Source: Pyropia yezoensis
Lineage: Eukaryota > Rhodophyta > Bangiophyceae > Bangiales > Bangiaceae
Assembly: GCA_009829735.1 (NCBI GenBank)
Contig: CM020619.1
Coordinates: 3,044,590-3,108,589, forward strand
Reading direction: 5' to 3'
DNA: 64,000 bases
A program made the translations under genes and the position numbers. Below, one piece after another: positions 19,504-31,372 of this stretch. The notes below the pieces were generated by a model, which was not told where the DNA came from, did not search any database, and saw only the letters and a list, made by a program, of their open reading frames with translations. The first letter of the stretch is position 1. Each line of letters starts with the position of its first letter.

Positions 19504-22191
19504 CTAGCGCTCCTGGTGACACAAGGTGCCAAGGGTCTGCACCAGCTCGGAAAACCGCGGCCGCTTGTCCGGCACGTCTGCAAAGCAGACGCCAATCAGT
19601 TGGCGAAGCTGTTGCAAAGCTGGTGGGCACCCCGGGTCTGCCGGCGGAAGCTCCAGCTTCTCGTTCCTGCTGCCAACCTTAAACACCACCTGCATCGGAT
19701 GGTCGTCGCGCCACGGCTTCTCGCACATCACCAACTCCCACAGGATGACGCCGAAGGAGAAGACGTCGCTCTGCTCGTCAAACGGATCTTGGCGCAGCAG
19801 CTCCGGCGCCATCCACTCCGGCGTGCCGCCTGGACCAGTGTTGACGTATGTGGCCACCCGCAGGCGGGAGAGACCAAAGTCGGTGATCTTGACCTCCCTC
19901 ACGTTCGTGCCCAGCAAGATGTTGGGCGACTTCAGATCTCTGTGAATGACCACTGGGTACTGAGCGTGGAGGTACTCCATGCCCTTGGCCACCCCAAACG
20001 CGATCCACAGTGACTTGAGCAGGGGGAAGGGGCCCAGGTTATTCCGCCGCCGACGGTGAATGGCACGGTAGAGCGAGCCACCGGGCATGAACTCGAGGAT
20101 AATGGCAAGGGATGGGGCCTGGATGCTCGCGCCCAGGAAGGACACCACATTGGGGTGGCTCAGCTTGCTCATCAGCTTCATCTCAACCATGAACTCGGCC
20201 ATGACGGCCTGCGGGTCATCGTCCTCCACCTTCTGCAACGTCTTGACAGCCACCATCTGGTTCTCCCACTTGCACTTGTACACCTCCCCAAAGCCGCCGG
20301 CGCCGATGCGGGGACCGAAGACAATGGACGAAAAGCCCATCGCCCACTCCTCGCGCCACGTCTTGTCAAAGAACATGTTCTCCACCGAGTCCTCAGCTGA
20401 CTGCACCGCTGGCGCAGCCGCAGCAGCGGCGTCGGCCGCCGCCGCAACTGTTGCCTCATCTTCCTCCTCGCGGAACATGGTCCGGTTGTTACCATTCTCC
20501 TTCTTCATCAGGAGCTTGTCAGCGAGCAGCAGCTTGCCGCCACCGGCCGTCCCAGCCGCCCCAGGCCCGGCGCTTGCGCTGTCGGTGCCCTCTGCAAAAG
20601 CATCTGGCTCTGCCGCGTCCGCCGGCCCGGCCGACAGGCCCGACAGAGCCGATAGAATCTCATCCAACAGCATGGTAGCCGACTCAAAGGCAGCCTCACG
20701 GCAGTCCACACCCTCGGTCGCAACCAATCGACGCGCAAGCGGCGTCAGGTCGCAGCTGCGCCAAAATAGGGGAATGATGAAGTTACCTTGCGACTCGAAG
20801 TCCCGGCAGTAAGCGAGGGAAAAGGCTTCTGTGCACTCCACCGAGTGGAAATAGTCATCGGACAGCAGTGACAGGAAGATGCGTGAGGTGTTGAGGGCCC
20901 CCATGGCCGCCTCATTCACCACTCCCCGCGCTCGGACCGAAACCTCCCGCGGCTCGGCGTCATACACACGGATGTTCTCATTCTTCGAGCGCAGATAAGC
21001 CATCATTTGCTGCGCCGAGGGTCGGTCCGCCTCGGCATAGGAGAAGAAAACGTCGTGACGGATCTCCATGGAGGCCGCTGCCGCTGCAGCAGCGGCCGCA
21101 GCAGTCTTGGACTTGACCTTGGCAAACGTCTCAATGTCCTTCGTGATGTCCGTCTCGGGCAACAGGATCTTGACCGTCTTGAGCGGCAAGCCCATCTGCA
21201 TCCAGCCCACCGACACATCCACGGCAGCCTTGACGAAGTGCTTCCGGAGGCTAGGGCTAAGCAACGCCCCCGACAATGGCAGTAGCACAGAACTGATCTG
21301 CACGTCACCTCCCAGCACCGTCGTCAAGCACTTCATAATGTCCAACACAATGTTATCATCGCGGGTCAGCTCCTCGCCCGGGTCTTCGTACACTAGCAGC
21401 CGCTTAAACTCAAAGCCACGAGGGCGGGGCTTCGGAAGCGGTCGGCTCAACCAGCAGTGGTAGTGGCGACGATAACTGGGTTGCGGCTTGGTCTCCTTCT
21501 CCAACTGCGCCAACGAAAGTCCAGACCGGTTGAGCGCCGCCAGAGCTGAGTCGCGGTTACCCTTGTACACTCCACGCTCCCGCAGGTAGACGACCATCAG
21601 GTCCGTCTCATCCTCAGGTGCGAGACCCTCCACCGAGCCCTGCATCAGCTCAATGCGGCCCGTAAAGTCCTTGCGGTGGACGTTGATGAAGTCGAGGCGC
21701 TTCAGGCCGAGCTTCTCTGGTGGCGAATACTTGCCCGAGAGGGTGCCTTCGCTGGGAGCACTGCCCGCTGGCACAACCGCGACACTGGCGCCCGCGGCGT
21801 CCGCCGCAGATGGTGCGGCCGCCTTAGGCGCCACGCCGGCCGCCGGTGGCGCGTCCTTGCCGGAGCCAATGGTACCTGCAGATCCCCGGCGCGCAGACCG
21901 CCCAGACATTGCCCGCTGGAGGAGACCCTTGGCGGGCGCACTACCCGGCGCACTGTTCGCGGCGCCATTCGCACTGCTGCTCGTTGAGGACGGAGGCACC
22001 GTGCTGCTGCTGTCTGGGGAAGATAGAGGCGGCGAGGACGATGGCGAAGACGACGCCGGAGACACGCTCGAACCGGTGGCGTCCGACGCGGCTGCGGCAG
22101 CAGCAGCTTTTCTGCTGGACCGCTCCGACCGAATCTTTACGCGCTTGTCTGCATCACACAAAACAGGCAGCCACGCAGTTAAGACATCCAT
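19504..22191 (-). CDS. macro-like/TIR/TKL protein kinase fusion
   Basis: Protein of 895 residues from the ATG at 22191, probably cytosolic signalling. (1) Ser/Ala-rich N-terminus. (2) Residues ~165-345: a macro-like fold, suggested by DLMVVYLRERGVYKG, SALAALNRSGLSLAQLEKE, HYHCWLSRPLP, FKRLLVYE, ISSVLLPLSGALL and WMQMGLPLKTVKILLPE; similar modules sit beside TIR domains in other proteins I recall. (3) Residues ~378-515: TIR domain, with HDVFFSYAEADR, TSRIFLSLLSDDYFHS and CTEAFSLAY; the Glu of CTEA (~450) lies where TIR NADases carry the catalytic Glu. (4) Residues ~625-895: a TKL-type kinase with IGAGGFGEVYK, VAVK Lys (~648), HRDLKSPN (~746), DFG (~771) and GTPEWMAPE, so it looks active. A pyrimidine tract and AG near 22150 could be a splice acceptor, so the true N-terminus may lie upstream. 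TIR and kinase calls are firm; the macro-like call is tentative. Confidence 0.85.
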   Translation of the reverse strand: MDVLTAWLPVLCDADKRVKIRSERSSRKAAAAAAASDATGSSVSPASSSPSSSPPLSSPDSSSTVPPSSTSSSANGAANSAPGSAPAKGLLQRAMSGRSARRGSAGTIGSGKDAPPAAGVAPKAAAPSAADAAGASVAVVPAGSAPSEGTLSGKYSPPEKLGLKRLDFINVHRKDFTGRIELMQGSVEGLAPEDETDLMVVYLRERGVYKGNRDSALAALNRSGLSLAQLEKETKPQPSYRRHYHCWLSRPLPKPRPRGFEFKRLLVYEDPGEELTRDDNIVLDIMKCLTTVLGGDVQISSVLLPLSGALLSPSLRKHFVKAAVDVSVGWMQMGLPLKTVKILLPETDITKDIETFAKVKSKTAAAAAAAAAASMEIRHDVFFSYAEADRPSAQQMMAYLRSKNENIRVYDAEPREVSVRARGVVNEAAMGALNTSRIFLSLLSDDYFHSVECTEAFSLAYCRDFESQGNFIIPLFWRSCDLTPLARRLVATEGVDCREAAFESATMLLDEILSALSGLSAGPADAAEPDAFAEGTDSASAGPGAAGTAGGGKLLLADKLLMKKENGNNRTMFREEEDEATVAAAADAAAAAAPAVQSAEDSVENMFFDKTWREEWAMGFSSIVFGPRIGAGGFGEVYKCKWENQMVAVKTLQKVEDDDPQAVMAEFMVEMKLMSKLSHPNVVSFLGASIQAPSLAIILEFMPGGSLYRAIHRRRRNNLGPFPLLKSLWIAFGVAKGMEYLHAQYPVVIHRDLKSPNILLGTNVREVKITDFGLSRLRVATYVNTGPGGTPEWMAPELLRQDPFDEQSDVFSFGVILWELVMCEKPWRDDHPMQVVFKVGSRNEKLELPPADPGCPPALQQLRQLIGVCFADVPDKRPRFSELVQTLGTLCHQER

Positions 22192-25100
22192 AGCAGGGCA
22201 AGGAACGTACGCAGGTGGCAGCAAAATGAAGCGTAAAGAGCGTCAGTCAGCAAGAGTGTTTACCAGAGCAATACAAACCAACCGATCTGCACCTTCACAG
22301 CACAAGAAGGCTAGTGTGGACCGAACGGGGCTGTGGGTACACCCATCGCCGACACGTCACAACCCAGCTTGTCACTTGCCCTCCAGACGAGCGCGTGTGC
22401 CCAAGACAAATGACACAGTACCACGCTGAATGCATCGGGCGCGCATCGGCACCCAATACAAACCACCAGGGACCCCGCCAGCCGCCTCCCGCGCCCTCCT
22501 GCTCATCTCCAAACAACCCAATGGCGCATCCCTGCCAGTTCCCATCCCACGATCACGGCCGGTATGCCTCGCAACATACCTCGAACTTTGTCGACCACCG
22601 ACGACTGGTTGGCGCCCATGGCGACGCAGTCACCGCCACGATGCCGCAGTGGCAACGGTCCACCCGGCCAGCAGCCGGCCCGACTGTTCGCAGCGGCAGA
22701 CGAGCCGTCCTCGCCACTTTCACCACACTCCTGTCACCGTCCTTCCTCACCAGCGCAGCACACCGACGGCGTCTTGCCCCCACAAGACGGGATGAGAGCC
22801 AGCAACTGCACCCACGCGACGCAGCGGCACCACCCGCCGGGCGCTGCCCCTCCGCGCCGCTGGTCTCACGTCCCCACCGTGCCGGCACGCACGCGCACGC
22901 TGTCACCTTCGCGGCCCCTCGCCCCCCACAGCGTGTCACTCCGTTGGCCGCGACCGCCCCCCCCGCCCACCCCAACAACGCTGCCACCGCCGCCGCAGCC
23001 GCCGCCGCCGTCGCCGCCGCCGCAACCGCCGCCGCCGCCGCCGCCACACCCCGCCGCGTTGACGGGGCCGACGCCGGCGACACGGCAGGCACCGGCAAAG
23101 CGCTGTCGAAGACGGGCCGACGCGCAGGCAGCAGCTGAGGGCGAAAGTAGGGATGGGCCGCCGAGAAACTCCCACCCTGCCCCCCACCCTCCCGGAGGGG
23201 CGACCGACGCGACAGCCGCGTCTGGCGGCCCGGTGAGGTCGACGGAACCGCGCCGCGCCGGTAGGTGGGGCAGGGTGAGAGTAGGAGGAAGGGAGGGGGG
23301 AGGCGCTCCAGCCACGGGCTCCGCGGTCAATTGCGCGTCCGGGGGGGGGGGAGGGGCAATACGGGGGGGGGAGGCAGCCAAAAACGGGCAGCCGAGGCGC
23401 ACACTGCGAGGGAGACCCAACGCACGCTGTGGCCGTGAGGTGGCGCCCGCGGCCGCGGATGGCGGAGGGGGCGGCGGGGCGGTGTGGGGGGGAGAGGAGC
23501 AGGTGAGGCGCCGGTGTGACGCCGGGCGCAGTGTGCACGCGGCAGGCACACGGAGCCGCGGGTGCTCGCCACGCCGCGCCTCGCCCCCTCGGTGCCAACC
23601 GCCCCTCCCTCGCCCCTCTCTGGGCGGCGGGCACGGCGGCCCGCTCGACCGACCGACGGTTGGCGAGGAGCACAGCGCCAGTCAGCAACCCCCCCCCCCC
23701 CACCGGCTGTCGGGCGCGTTATCAGTCGTGCCCAGGGGAGGCCGAGAGCGGGGGGGGTGGGGTGGCGAGGAGCTCGCCTGGGGGGGGGGGGACGGGGGCA
23801 ATGCCGCGTCCACGGGACGCGCGTTCTGACGGCCGGCAGGTCGGTGGCGGGCGTGGGGGGGGTGGGGAAAGGGGAAAGCGGGGGCGCGTGTCGGTGGTGG
23901 AAGAGGGGAAAGCGACGGCCAAATTTTGAGCGCGCCGCGACAGGGCCGACGCAACCGATTGGGGTGACGGGGGTGGGGGGGGGGGGGGCGCGGCCTCCCC
24001 CGATTCACGCCCCCCACCAGCGGCCGGCAGTGGGGCGCGGGATCGACAAGGGACGCGCCGGCCGGCCAGCCGAGCGCGTCACGGACGGCTCCCCGATGGC
24101 GGCAAAGGCAAAGAAAGGCCTGCACAAAATAAAGGGACCCCCCCCTCGCAAAAGGGCCGTCTGGGGGGACTGATGGAGGGGTGGGGGGAAGGGGGCGGGA
24201 GGGGAGAGACGTGCGCAGCAAGGGCGCGCCACACCGTTGGGCACACCTCCCGGGCCGTGGCGCACGCTGCAGCGTCTGCTGCCTCGGGCGGTGGCCACGC
24301 GGGCAGGGAGGGGGGGGGAGGACGGGGGGAGCATGGGGAGAGGGTCCAGGAGGGGGGGGGTTCGAGTTGATGGGGTGGGGGGTGGGAGCGGGGGTTGGAG
24401 ACGCCCGGAAAAACGTCGGCAGTGCAGGCAGCGCGCACGAACGCCGCAGCGTCGCCGCCAAACGCAAGGCCCGGCCCACTGGGGGGGCGCTCCGTCGCCG
24501 ACGACGCGCGCGTGTCATACGCCTCGGCGACTGCGGGCTTGGGCGCGCGGCCACAGCCCTGTCTGCTGCAGCTGCTGCTTCGCGTGGGCGCACCGCGTGG
24601 TGAGAGGGGAGGCCCGCTGGCGTGGACGTCTGCGGCCGCCGCGACCGACCCCGCCCTGCCCCAGTGTCGGTGCCGCCTGGGCAGCCAGTCAACTCTTGGA
24701 CGCCAACGCGAGGGTGGCGCACAGGGGGGTGCGGCGGGGGGGGGGAGCAGGCGGCTGGTACGGCCAGCTACGGAACTGTATGTACCCCCCCAGCACCTGG
24801 AGGGGTGGCACGACGGGCAGATAACCCCTTGCTGCCACCCAACCAACGGGGGGTAGTTGGGACACCTGCCGGGGGGGCCGGTGGCGGGAGGTTGCCTCAA
24901 GCGACAGCCAGCGCCTGGCGTGTGTCCATCCGTCCGCGGGGAGTGCTCGAGATTCAGCAGCAGGTCCCGGCTCTTCCCCGTGCACACTCGCTCCCTTGGT
25001 CTAGTGCGTCCCGTAAAAAGTAGACGTGCTCGTGTCGTGATCATGTCAAATATCGGCCACTGGACCAATCAAACCCACACTGCACGACCCGTGCACGTCC

Positions 25101-25631
25101 ACTTTGTACGGGACGCACAATAAATCGCTTTATTCATGTGTGTTCGTGTGATTTCAACAACTCTTACACCAAGTGCAGACCAATCATGCTGCTTGTTACA
25201 AGCGACCAAAAAAACATGTCAAATTAGATCGTGGAAGCCAATATGCTAAAATCTCGAGAGCGCAACCTGCCACTAACAAACCCCGCCTCAGGGTCACGGA
25301 GACCAATGACGTTGACGGCCGCCCCGACCAACTCTCCCTGCACGGACCAATGGTGCCTGCGAATAGGCCGCCGAGACAGTCTCGAGACCGACGCTGTGCT
25401 CTGAAAGAGGTGGCCCTTGGCGGGGCGTGTGGCCTCTCGGGGGGGCGGATGCGCGGCGTGTGCAGTGGCCACGAACCCGAAGGGCCGTGGCAGGAAGCGC
25501 GGCCTCAGCGCCCGACACGAGGGACCGTCGCGGCTATCCACTATCCAAGAGGAAGCACCACTTTGTTGATGTCAAACTAGGTAGGATGAATTAGGAGGCA
25601 GCGTTTGTGGGCGAAAAAAGAAGTTTAAATT

Positions 25632-25652
25632 TTATGTGGTCGTGCCACATAA
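25632..25652. repeat. short inverted repeat (hairpin)
   Basis: TTATGTGG and CCACATAA form a perfect 8-bp stem around a 5-base loop, in an AT-rich patch. It could be a transcript 3' end structure or chance. No neighbouring gene decides between these. Confidence 0.35.
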
Positions 25653-28409
25653 GTCTGTCCGATGCCGTCGGCCTCACCTCTCTGGGACGAGCTGCAGCCA
25701 ATGACGAGATCTCGTGGCGTCCCTCAAGTGAACAGTCAGCAATACTTTGACTTCGGAGCCGACAATCAAGCGGTCTGCTTGAAAACCCTCTCCTGCAAGG
25801 TTGTCACGCATCAGTACTTCTCATTTGGCACGTTCTAATGGCATGCCCTGAAACCTTCTCGTACTTGCTTCTGGATCACGCAAGAGTTCAGTAAGTATGC
25901 CTGTGGCCCGCGTTGCACTCCGTCAGTGGACTTGAAAGAGTCTTGCCACGACCGCTGCGCAAGAGGGTGTGCCTGCCGCAAAGAGGCAGCTTGCCGCATC
26001 AAAGAGGGCCCCTCGCGGCATCGAGTGGATCCCCCGACCGTCCTCCCGCGCCTTGCATGTCCATGACCGACACCCCCAGCCGACGATGGCATGATCGCCA
26101 GCCCCTCGTCGTGGCTGCCGCCGCCCACCAGTGGCAGCCCCCCCCCCCCTCCCTCGCAGACCGGATCGGCGGCCGTAGTGAAACTGGCTCTACCCCCTCT
26201 CCCCCTTCGTTTTTTTTTTCCCGTCCGCGCCGCCGCCCGCCGGCCAAGACGCCCCCCACGTGCACGCGGCTGGCGGCTGCTGCGTTGCTCCCGCCCGCCG
26301 CGGTCGTCGTATGTACTCTCTGCCACGGCCGGGCGGCCGAGGGAGCGCGGTCGGCCGTGGGGGCGCCGGCGGGACCACACCTCCGCGGGCCGTGTCGGGG
26401 GAGGCAGCGTCGCTGCCGCTGCGGGCGGTCGTGGGAATGACGATCCGCATGATGATCCCCCCCCCCCCCCCCCCCACACCCCAACCCCCGCTTCCATCCT
26501 CTAGCACATGGACACTCTCCTCCCACCCACGGGGACCGCCATCGGCGGCTGGCGGGACGCCCGCCACCGTCATCGCGTGGCTTCAAGCCATCAGTTTGGG
26601 CTGTGTGTCGAGAGTCCCTCTGGCCGCTGCTGTTTGCCCGCCCATCAACTTGAAGGAGACAGCGACAGCCGCGGCGGCGGCGTGGGCAGCCCCTCCCCCA
26701 CCCCCGGCTCCTCTGCTACCCCCCCCCCATCGCCCTCCCCCTCGCCGGGATCATCCGCTAGTCATTGCTGGCGAGTCGACAGCGTGCCCCCTCCCCCCCT
26801 CGGTCGGGCGCCCGCGGGTGCGGACAGAGCCCCGCCCGCGGGTGGGCGTCCCCTCCCCCAACCAAAAGGCCCCACCGCTCAACGGGCAGCGCCTCGTTGC
26901 ATCACCCGCGCCACGCCTCATCCCCCGCCTGCCTCCCCTCAACGCGCTGTCGGTATGGGCGAGGGGGGGGGCGCGGGCTTTTCTACCTCCGGTGTGCGCC
27001 TCCACACCGGCCGCCACCCTCGGTCGGCACAACAACCTCCACTCACACACACACACCACCACTCCTCCACACACCACCACCATCCCCCTCGGGGGAGGCG
27101 AGGCAGTGCAAAAATATGCATGGGGCGTGGCGGCCACCGCACGCTCGTCGTCGTGCCATACACAGTGCCCACGTTGGTGGGTGGCCAGAAGGGCGAATAG
27201 GCTGGAGGCCTCCCTCCCGAGGGGTGCAGCGGTAGAGGGCGGCAGGGGAGGCGGATGGTCTCTCTGAGGGGAGGACGGGGGGGGAGGTTGCCGCTGCTCC
27301 TCGCTTCCCCCCTTCCCCTCCTTCCCCCCCCTCCCCCCGCCGTGCACCTTGCCGCGCCTCTGGCGGCGAGTGGCTGTCCCCTTCCCCCCCCCCCCCCCCC
27401 CCACCCCCACCCCACCGCCCCGCCGTTCCGTCTATTGCTCCCCCCCCCCGGCCCCCCCCGCCCCCCACCCCACAACCGCCACCTCCGTGTCGTGTGACGG
27501 CGCCGTCGACGCACCCGCCGCCGTTGGCAGCGGCCGCCGTCGGCGGCGCGCGCGCGCGCGGGGGTGGTGCCGGCCGGCCGGCCGCCGCGTGTGTCGGTGT
27601 CCCCCGCGGTACGTTTGGGGGCGCGTCGGCGGCGGCGGCAAGCGCCGCAGCCGCCGCGGCAGCAGCAGGGGGGCTGGGGGGTGGGGGTGGGGGGGACGGA
27701 AGCAGCCGCCCGCCCTCCCCCTCTCCCCCCCACCCCCGCACCTCCCCGTCTTGTCTCCCCTGGGGTGAGAGCCCCCCCGTCCTCCCCCATCCCCAGCTCC
27801 CTCACGCACACCCCCACCACCCCCGCTTGACCTTATCCCGTCAGCCGCGGCCGCTCCTCCCCCCGCCCAGCTGCCCTAGTGTCGGGTGCCGCCGCGGCAT
27901 CCGCCTGACGAGGCTGCCGCTGTCGACGCTGCTGTCCGTGCCGCCGACGCTGGCAGCCACGGGCAGCGACGGCGGCTGACGACCGGCAGTCGTTGCCTGC
28001 AGCCGCCTCCACCCTCCCCCCCCCCCCCTCCCCCCCCCCCTCCCCCCGCGGTCGCCCACGGTGGCGCTGCCGGCGGGGCGGCTGCCCGCCGCCCCCCGCA
28101 GTGACCACAGCCGTCGCCAGCCGTGCCGAGCCGCCGCCGTCGCCAAGCGGCGTGGGGGGCTGCCGCCCGGGGGGGGGGTGGCGTGGCGCCCGCCCCCTTT
28201 CCTCTGCGCCCCCCGCCCCCCCCCCCCCTTCCCCGGGGCGCGCGTCTCGCCCTGCCTCCCCTCCACCTCGCTCACCTCGACGGGGGGGCCCGGTCTCCCC
28301 CATCCCCGCTCTTCCCTTGTCACCCTCTCCTCCTCCCCGCCCCTGCCCTCTGCCTCCCGCGCCTCCATTGCCCCCGCGCCATCCCCCCCCATTGAAGTCA
28401 CCCACCCAT

Positions 28410-28431
28410 TCTCTCTCTCTCTCTCTCTCTC
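28410..28431. repeat. (TC)11 microsatellite
   Basis: Eleven uninterrupted TC units in the C/T-rich stretch upstream of the GT90 gene, possibly within its 5' untranslated region. Confidence 0.9.
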
Positions 28432-28614
28432 ATCCACCCCGCCCCTCGCTCCCCACCCCCCTCTCCCCCCCCCCCCCCCACCCCCCCCCCGCTGCGCCCA
28501 CCTGGCCTGGCCGCTGCCGCAGCAGCAGTCCTCCCACCCCCACCCCTCCCCACACCACCCCCTATACCTTGGCCGACGGCGGAGGTGGTGCCGCCGTCGT
28601 GCAGGGCGACGGCC

Positions 28615-30533
28615 ATGACGTTGCCGCTGGGGCGGGGCGGCACCAGCAGTGGTGCAACGGGCCGCTACGCCCACCTTTCCGCGCCACGGGTCGGCGTGCT
28701 GGGTGGTGGCGGTGGTCCCGGCGATGGCGGCGGCGGCGGTGGCGGTGGCGCAAGGGGTGGCAGCCGCCAGGCAATCTTCATCCCGCTGCTGGGCAGTGGA
28801 CTAAAGGGCAGTAGCCGCGGTGGGAGTGGTGCTGGTGGTGGGGCTGGTGGTGGGGCTGGCGATGAGAGTGGGGGCGGCGGCGTCGACATCGGCGGCGGCG
28901 GCTGGCCCGCTGCGGCGACCGGCCGCCCCCGTGCGGGGAGTGGCGGTGGCAGCGGTGGAGGGGGTGGTACCGTGGGCAGTGCGGCTGGCTGCGGCCGCCT
29001 GTGGAGCATTGCGGCGCTGCTGGTGACGCTCGCCGCGGCGGCGGTACTGTTTGCGCCGCCGCTGGGTGGCGGCGGCGGCGGCGGTGCTGACCTGGCCGCC
29101 CTCCGGCAGGGCCGTGGGGGGGGCGTCACCGCCGCGTCCGACAGCGGCGTGCCGCGACGTGGACGGGTGGAGGGGGGGGCGGCCGGGGGGCCGCAGCCGG
29201 TGCGCCCAGCGGTGGGGGACCCGGCCGGGGGGGGGGGCGGGGGGCGCCGCCCCGCTACCACCGCCGCGACCGCCTCTGTCGGCGACGACGGCAGCGGGGC
29301 GGCGGCGGCCGGCGGCGGCACCTCCCCCCCGCCCAACGGTGCCCCCCCCCCCCCGCCGACCCGTCTGACCCCATCGCGTCAATGGACCCCGCCTCCCCCC
29401 CATCGGTGCGCGCCGCCATTCGGGCGGTCCTCGCCCGCTTTTTTGCCACCCCCCCCCCCGACATGTACGCCACGTCGGCGGTCGAGGCGGCGTACGAGGC
29501 CGCCCGCGACACTGGCGTCCTCGTCACCGTCGCGTCCCCGCGGGTGACCTTTCACCACACCTTTCCCTCCTCCCGCCACGGGCGGTTCCCCTCCCTCGTC
29601 GCCGTCCTCCGCCGCGCCGTCGTGGAGGCGGCAGCGGCGGGGTCCCCCCTCCCCAACGCCACCTTCCTGGTCATTGTCAATGACGGCAGCCACCCGGCGG
29701 CCGCCGCGTTTGGGCCCGCCCGCCACTGGCGGTCGTGGACCCGCCTCATCCCCGCGCCGCTGGGCAACAGCCGCGGCGCGGGGGCCGGCTACGGCACGGA
29801 GTTTTCGGGCTGGGACGCGCACGTGGCGCGGGACCTGGTGCCCAGCAGGGCGGCCTACCCATGGGAGGGCAAGATCCCACGCGCCCTCTTCCGGGGCAAC
29901 CTTGCCATGCAGACCCACGCGCTCGGCACGTGCAACGTGGGCCGCTGCGCGCGGGCGACTTCGTGGCGAGATGTCGCCCGGGGGGCGGCGTGGACCGCCG
30001 CCCGCGGCCACCCAGACGTGCTCGATGTGGGCTTTACGGGTTCCTCGGCGGGCCGGTCTGGCCTCCCCGCCGCCCTGGCGGGCGCCCCCCCCGCCGTGGC
30101 ACCGGTGCCGTTTCTAGAGCAGCAGGCCTGGCGGGCGTTGCTGGTGGTGGGCAGCAACCAGGACTGGGCGGAGCGGGTGCGGCCGCTCCTGTTCCTCGGC
30201 TCGGTGCTGCTGCTGCACGGCGCCGAGACGGTCGAGTGGTTCACCCCGCTCCTCCGCCCGTGGGTGCACTACGTGCCGGTGGGGCTGCACTTTGGGGACC
30301 TGGCCGCCGCCGCCCGTTGGGCGGTTGCTCCAGACGGGGGCGGGCGGGCAATGGTCGACCGGATGAACGCGCTGGCCGGGGGCGTCCTCACCGAAGCCGT
30401 CATGGTCGACTACTGGGCGGAAGCGGTGCGGCTATACGCGGCGCGCCAGGCGGCGGCGGACGCGGCAGAGGCGGCGGCTCGGGAGGCCAACCGCAAGTGG
30501 GAAACCAAGGCAGATGGGGGCGGGAGGAGATGA
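28615..30533 (+). CDS. GT90 (CAP10/Rumi-type) glycosyltransferase
   Basis: Type II membrane protein of about 640 residues. A Gly/Ser-rich cytosolic N-terminus precedes one membrane anchor at ~129-151 (LWSIAALLVTLAAAAVLF), then a Gly/Pro-rich stem, then the GT90 domain: DTGVLVTVASPRVTFHHTFP, LPNATFLVIVNDGSHP, YPWEGKIPRALFRGN, LGTCNVGRCARA, and the C-terminal nucleotide-sugar-binding part GSVLLLHGAETVEWF and WVHYVPVGLHFGDL. The family includes POGLUT1/Rumi (O-glucosylation of EGF repeats) and fungal CAP10 (xylosylation of capsule). Here the acceptor is unknown; Golgi or ER glycosylation is inferred. Anchor and catalytic domain lie in different frames, switching at a C run (29342-29354), which I read as a length error. 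The start was chosen at the ATG giving a short polar N-terminus; the frame is open a little further upstream. Confidence 0.8.
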
Positions 30534-31136
30534 GCGCACGCCGGCACGGCGGAGGGGCGGGGGGGGGGGGTTGCGTGGATGGGGTGGGTGCTGGGGCCGG
30601 CGGGGGTGAAGCAGAAAGGGCGGGCGATGTTGGGGGAGGGGGGGGGTGGCATTTGCAAGCGCGCAGCGGGCGGCGCCCGGGTCTTTCGGAGGGGGCGCCT
30701 GCGCAGACTGCGAGTACAGCCCGGAAGGGCGGGGGGGGCCGCGGGGCTTCCCCCCTATCTTTTTTTCAGTTTCCGTCTTGCGCTTCCTGCCGCTGGGTGG
30801 CCCGCGCTCGCCCCCGCTGCCGACAGGCGGTGGGGTTTATCGGTAAGAGGGAGGCGCCCACCCCCCCCGCCCACCCGCCACGCCCATCTTGCCACCGATC
30901 CGATGGCCGTAGGCCAGTGGCATGGGAACAAGGAGACGAAAGAGCAACACAAAACAGTGGCGACAAGCAAGTCAAGAGCACCAGCAAAGTCGATGGGCGC
31001 GAGCGTGGGGGGACAGAGGAAGGGTGGGCTGCGCTTGCCTGCTGTAGGCTGCGCTGCGCCTAGGTTGGACTGGGCTGGGGCAAAGGGGGTGTGGTGCGGG
31101 GGGACGAGCCAGCGGGGCGCCCCGGCGGCCGAGCGG
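30534..31136. other. intergenic between convergent genes
   Basis: 600 bases between the stop of the GT90 gene and the stop of the FHA gene, presumably both 3' untranslated regions. Short G runs, no gene. Confidence 0.55.
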
Positions 31137-31338
31137 TCACCCGACGGCGCCCCCCACGCCGACACTCGCGTCGGTGCTGCCCTCGTGGAGCAGCACGTAC
31201 TCCCCCCCCCCCCGCCAAACACCAGCACGTCCCCCTCGGCCAGCCGCACGTACCGCCGCGGCGGCAGCCGCTCCCCATTCAGGGTGCTCCCATTGACAGA
31301 GCCCAGGTCCAGCACGTAGGGCCACCCAGCAGCCGCGG

Positions 31339-31372
<34 letters not shown>

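Larger units (their letters stand above)
22192..28614. other. 6.4 kb with no supported gene
   Basis: 22.2-22.5 kb is the likely promoter of the TIR-kinase gene. From 22.5 to 25.0 kb and 26.0 to 28.6 kb the DNA is C/G-rich with many homopolymers, and open frames on both strands are Pro/Arg/Ala-rich with no domain. 25.05-25.9 kb is more AT-rich and holds a short hairpin. From about 28.43 kb the sequence is C/T-rich and may be the leader of the GT90 gene. A small gene could be hidden, but nothing stands out. Confidence 0.45.

Noticed and set aside
24097-24173. Short basic peptide frame (MAAKAKKGLHKIKG)
   Set aside because: Looks like a ribosomal-type tail but is only 25 residues, with no homologous region up- or downstream.
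22553-24722. Several 180-420-residue open frames on both strands
   Set aside because: Low-complexity Pro/Arg/Ala sequence over homopolymers with no motif and no clear leader.
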